Source: JAPUDS01 sp050258575 | Lineage (GTDB): Bacteria; Patescibacteriota; Saccharimonadia; Saccharimonadales; Saccharimonadaceae | Direction: 5' to 3' | NCBI GenBank assembly: GCA_050258575.1 | Contig: JBLMYZ010000006.1 | Coordinates: 1-15,516 of the forward strand | DNA: 15,516 bases | Part shown: positions 13,443 through 15,516 of the stretch, piece after piece | Layout of the letters: each line of letters starts with the position of its first letter | Numbering within the stretch: the first letter of the stretch is position 1 | Made by a program: the position numbers and the translations under genes | The notes under the pieces: model-generated | Told to the model about the DNA's origin: nothing | Databases searched by the model: none | The model's input: the letters and a program-made list of their open reading frames with translations, nothing else

Positions 13443-14855
13443 CTAGTCTTGCCCAAGCGGCGCAATACTTTCCGCCCACAGCTGTAGCTCCTCCAGCACG
13501 TAGGTGTCGGACATCGTGGTTGACAATTTTTGCAATGTCTCCAGGTAACTCGGCAAGTTTGCCAAAATCTTGGCCGAACGGTATCCTTCCCAATTTTTCC
13601 GCTCGTCGTCACTCAAGCTTTCCGCAAACCAACGCGCTTTGTAGCGCAGCAGCAGTTCCGGCAGTCGCTCGTCCTGAAAGTCCGGGTGAAAGTCCGCTAG
13701 GTCGTTCGCAGCCGCACTGCGCACCGCGGCACATTTTACCTTGTCTTTGTCGGGCATAAAACTGTCATACAACTGGCTTTCAACATCCGTCGACGGAGCG
13801 TATGGCTCGCGCATTTCAAACGCTGTACGAACCGCTTCAGCAAATGGCTTGTTGGCGGTAAGTCGTGTGAGATTTGCCTGAATGTCTTCGAGCGGCAACT
13901 TCAACCGCTGCTGCGACGCCTCGTCAAATACGCCGAGCGGCGCAACCGCCGGACACTTGTTGTAGCTCAACTCTTTGACCGGCAGGGGCACAAACCCTTC
14001 CTGCGCCCTCACATCTCGGTCGGCAAACAGCACGCTCGCCAGAGCCTGCGGCGTTGCGCCAACAAAACTGCTCGGGTCATAGCGCAGATCATACACCAGC
14101 ACACTGCCGGGTTTTGTTCCCGGTGCCAACGGAAAGGCAACGGTTGTAAAATCATGCTCCGCGCCATAACGCCCCGACGCGTACACAAACGGTTTCGGTG
14201 ACTCTAGGTTTACTAGTTTAGCGACCTCGTTTTTGCTGCGCATTGTCAGCAAATAGTCAAACAGCTTTCCTTGCTTTTCTTTGAGCAGTTTTGTCAGTGC
14301 TATCAGCGCCTCGACATCACTCAAGGCGTCGTGTGCTTTGGTATGGAGCAGCTGGTTTTCTTTGGCAAGCAACTCGAGTTTGTTGACCGGCTTTCCTTTG
14401 TCATCAACCGGCCACTTGACACCATCCGGCCGAAGTGCGCGTGTCATACGCACAACGTCGAGCATATCCCACCGTCCGCGATTGTCGCTCCACGCCCACT
14501 CATATGGGTCGTAAAAATTCCGCCACAACGTATGCCGTATAAACTCGTCGTCAAACCGCACGTTGTTATACCCAACCGCCACCGTCCCGGGCGTAAAAAC
14601 TTCTTCGGACACAAACCTAGCAAATTCCGGCTCTGTCATCCCATCGCTCAGCGTTTGCTGGGGCGTAATCCCCGTCACGGTTATCGCGTACGGTTCGGGC
14701 AATATATCGTCACTCAGCTTTACCAGCATATTTACTGGTTCGCCGATCGGCTCCATGTTTTTATCGGTCCGCTGCCCAGCAAACTGCATAATCCGCTGTG
14801 TCCGCGCATGTAACCCGCTCGTCTCCAAGTCATAAAAGAAAAGTGATTCGGTCAT
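13443..14855 (-). CDS. sbcB: Exodeoxyribonuclease I (3'-5' single-strand DNA exonuclease)
   Basis: A 470-residue DEDDh exonuclease of the ExoI type, which digests single-stranded DNA from 3' ends in recombination and mismatch repair. Catalytic residues by motif: D9 and E11 (FFYDLETSG), D102 (GYNNVRFDDEFIRHTLW), H175 and D180 (HDALSDVEAL). Each is six positions before its known E. coli counterpart (D15, E17, D108, H181, D186), so the exonuclease domain aligns without gaps there. The SH3-like and C-terminal helical domains are present (PVKELSYNKCPAVAPLGVF; RYKARWFAESLSDDE), and total length matches E. coli ExoI (475). I chose ATG 14855, 7 nt behind TATGAT; an ATG at 14867 lies inside that box and would add four residues. 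Longer forms back to 15131 run through the divergent regulator and are not real. Confidence 0.94.
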   Translation of the reverse strand: MTESLFFYDLETSGLHARTQRIMQFAGQRTDKNMEPIGEPVNMLVKLSDDILPEPYAITVTGITPQQTLSDGMTEPEFARFVSEEVFTPGTVAVGYNNVRFDDEFIRHTLWRNFYDPYEWAWSDNRGRWDMLDVVRMTRALRPDGVKWPVDDKGKPVNKLELLAKENQLLHTKAHDALSDVEALIALTKLLKEKQGKLFDYLLTMRSKNEVAKLVNLESPKPFVYASGRYGAEHDFTTVAFPLAPGTKPGSVLVYDLRYDPSSFVGATPQALASVLFADRDVRAQEGFVPLPVKELSYNKCPAVAPLGVFDEASQQRLKLPLEDIQANLTRLTANKPFAEAVRTAFEMREPYAPSTDVESQLYDSFMPDKDKVKCAAVRSAAANDLADFHPDFQDERLPELLLRYKARWFAESLSDDERKNWEGYRSAKILANLPSYLETLQKLSTTMSDTYVLEELQLWAESIAPLGQD

Positions 14856-14868
14856 ATACTCAATCATA
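14856..14868 (-). promoter_or_regulatory. sbcB -10 box, apparently leaderless; decides the start codon
   Basis: TATGAT (14863-14868, minus strand) ends 7 nt before ATG 14855. The alternative ATG at 14865-14867 is part of the hexamer and could not be in an RNA started from it. No ribosome binding site or good -35 is seen. Confidence 0.45.
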
Positions 14869-14880
14869 TCAAATCTCGTA

Positions 14881-14895
14881 TACAAATGTGTTGTA
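14881..14895. promoter_or_regulatory. Inverted repeat, candidate operator between sbcB and the PaaX-like gene
   Basis: TACAA (14881-14885), spacer ATGTG, TTGTA (14891-14895). The right arm covers the -35 element of the PaaX-like gene, and the left arm lies 13 nt upstream of the sbcB -10. A dimeric winged-helix regulator encoded next door could bind here. The arms are short, so chance is possible. Confidence 0.3.
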
Positions 14896-14946
14896 CTTTT
14901 TTGTCCAGCTGTGCTAAAATGTTTATATAACGAAATGAGGTAGGGT
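14891..14946 (+). promoter_or_regulatory. Promoter and ribosome binding site of the PaaX/Cas2-like gene
   Basis: TTGTAC (14891-14896), an 18-nt spacer and the extended -10 TGCTAAAAT (14912-14920) predict a start near 14927. The leader of about 20 nt carries GAGG (14937-14940), 6 nt before the ATG at 14947. Unlike the divergent sbcB, this gene has a ribosome binding site. Confidence 0.6.
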
Positions 14947-15489
14947 ATGACGACGACAGAAGCAGTCAACGTAGCACTAGAAATCATCGGCAAAAATGGT
15001 CTCAGCGGAGTTGTATGCGAGGCAACTTCGCTCCCGAAAGCCCTGCGCGCCGCCGGCGTCACTGCCCTGCCCTCATCACAACTCGACCAAGTGGCAGCCG
15101 AACTACGCCGCCAAAAACTGGTTGAAGTCACTCGTCAGAACAAACACTTGCTTCTTCAGTTGTCGGTCAAAGGCGTCCATCGCCTCCAGCTGGCCGACGT
15201 CCGTAAAGTCACCCTGAAAAAACCAGCTACGTGGGATAAAAAATGGCGCATGGTTACCTACGATGTACCAGTCGCCTTGAGCGCCAAACGTCGACTGTTT
15301 ACACGCGAGCTCGAACGACTTGGCTTTACGATGATCCGTGAAAGCGTCTGGTTTCACCCCTACCCATGTTTCGACGAACTGAGCAACCTCGCTGCCTACT
15401 GCGGCATCGTTCGCCACGTCACCTTTGGCGAAATCGACCGCCTCGACACGGTTACGCGCGAAAAGTTGCGGCGAGCTTACCCGATGTAA
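14947..15489 (+). CDS. PaaX-like regulator with C-terminal Cas2-like domain
   Basis: A 180-residue protein. The N-terminal part (about 1-85) looks like a winged-helix DNA-binding domain (SQLDQVAAELRRQKLVEVTR, then LQLSVKGVHRLQLADV). The C-terminal part (about 95-165) has the ferredoxin-like core shared by PaaX C-terminal domains and Cas2: KKWRMVTYDVPVALSAKRR with D106 at the Cas2 aspartate position, LERLGFTMIRESVWFHPYPC, and a CGIVRHVTFGEID strand. Similar wHTH plus Cas2-like proteins are common in CPR genomes and usually stand alone. No CRISPR repeats or other cas genes are in the window, so I call it a transcription regulator, not an adaptation protein. The ATG at 14947 has GAGG upstream. 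It lies divergent from sbcB across 91 bp and could control it. The remaining 15490-15516 shows nothing. Confidence 0.8.
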   Translation: MTTTEAVNVALEIIGKNGLSGVVCEATSLPKALRAAGVTALPSSQLDQVAAELRRQKLVEVTRQNKHLLLQLSVKGVHRLQLADVRKVTLKKPATWDKKWRMVTYDVPVALSAKRRLFTRELERLGFTMIRESVWFHPYPCFDELSNLAAYCGIVRHVTFGEIDRLDTVTREKLRRAYPM

Positions 15490-15516
15490 GGGAAGATAGA
15501 TTGAGAGAACGAGAGA

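Noticed and set aside
13443..15131. The 562-codon form of the sbcB frame
   Set aside because: The first 92 codons lie over the divergent PaaX-like gene and the intergenic gap. Homology to ExoI begins just after ATG 14855, and a -10 box lies directly before it.
14947..15489. Cas2 as part of a CRISPR-Cas locus
   Set aside because: The protein has a winged-helix N-terminus as in PaaX, no repeat-spacer array is visible, and no other cas gene is present.

Overview
The window reads as a gene-dense core stretch of a small bacterial genome, most likely a Candidate Phyla Radiation lineage close to Ca. Saccharibacteria (TM7). That placement is an inference. It rests on the gene mix (MurT-GatD, a CHAP hydrolase, an orphan membrane-anchored peptide-binding protein, a shortened UvrC), the compact spacing, and start codons sitting 6 to 8 nt behind -10 boxes. 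TGA ends MurT (through an ATGA overlap with gatD) and the CHAP gene, so the code looks standard and not the UGA=Gly code of Gracilibacteria and Absconditabacteria.

Layout from left to right. (1) 88-4120, minus strand: uvrC, a four-helix YvlD-type membrane protein, secG and a family 5 peptide-binding protein, tightly packed and probably co-transcribed. (2) 4172-6171, plus: murT-gatD, which amidates D-glutamate in lipid II; its promoter region is shared back to back with uvrC. (3) 6173-6889, minus: a membrane-anchored CHAP peptidoglycan hydrolase, convergent with gatD and 1 nt from it. (4) 7068-7799, minus: ribosomal protein bL25 with an acidic insert and tail, followed by a clear hairpin terminator. 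(5) 7909-8568, plus: a DedA membrane protein. (6) 8598-9760, minus: an accessory pocket of two unrecognised, charged proteins with different codon use; the upstream one is cut by an in-frame TGA with 82 further sense codons behind it. (7) 9840-14855, minus: sbcB (exonuclease I), a TVP38/VTT membrane protein and uvrA. (8) 14947-15489, plus: a PaaX/Cas2-like regulator, divergent from sbcB, with a short inverted repeat over its -35 region.

Themes. DNA repair and turnover (uvrA, uvrC, sbcB) and envelope work (murT, gatD, CHAP, secG, DedA, VTT) dominate. The clearest unusual signals are five genes that look leaderless; a UvrC without the four-cysteine cluster motif and without about 100 residues between its UVR and RNase H-like parts; a MurT without the four-cysteine zinc ribbon; and the TGA-interrupted accessory gene. 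I see no CRISPR array, tRNA, rRNA, insertion sequence or complete new defence system.
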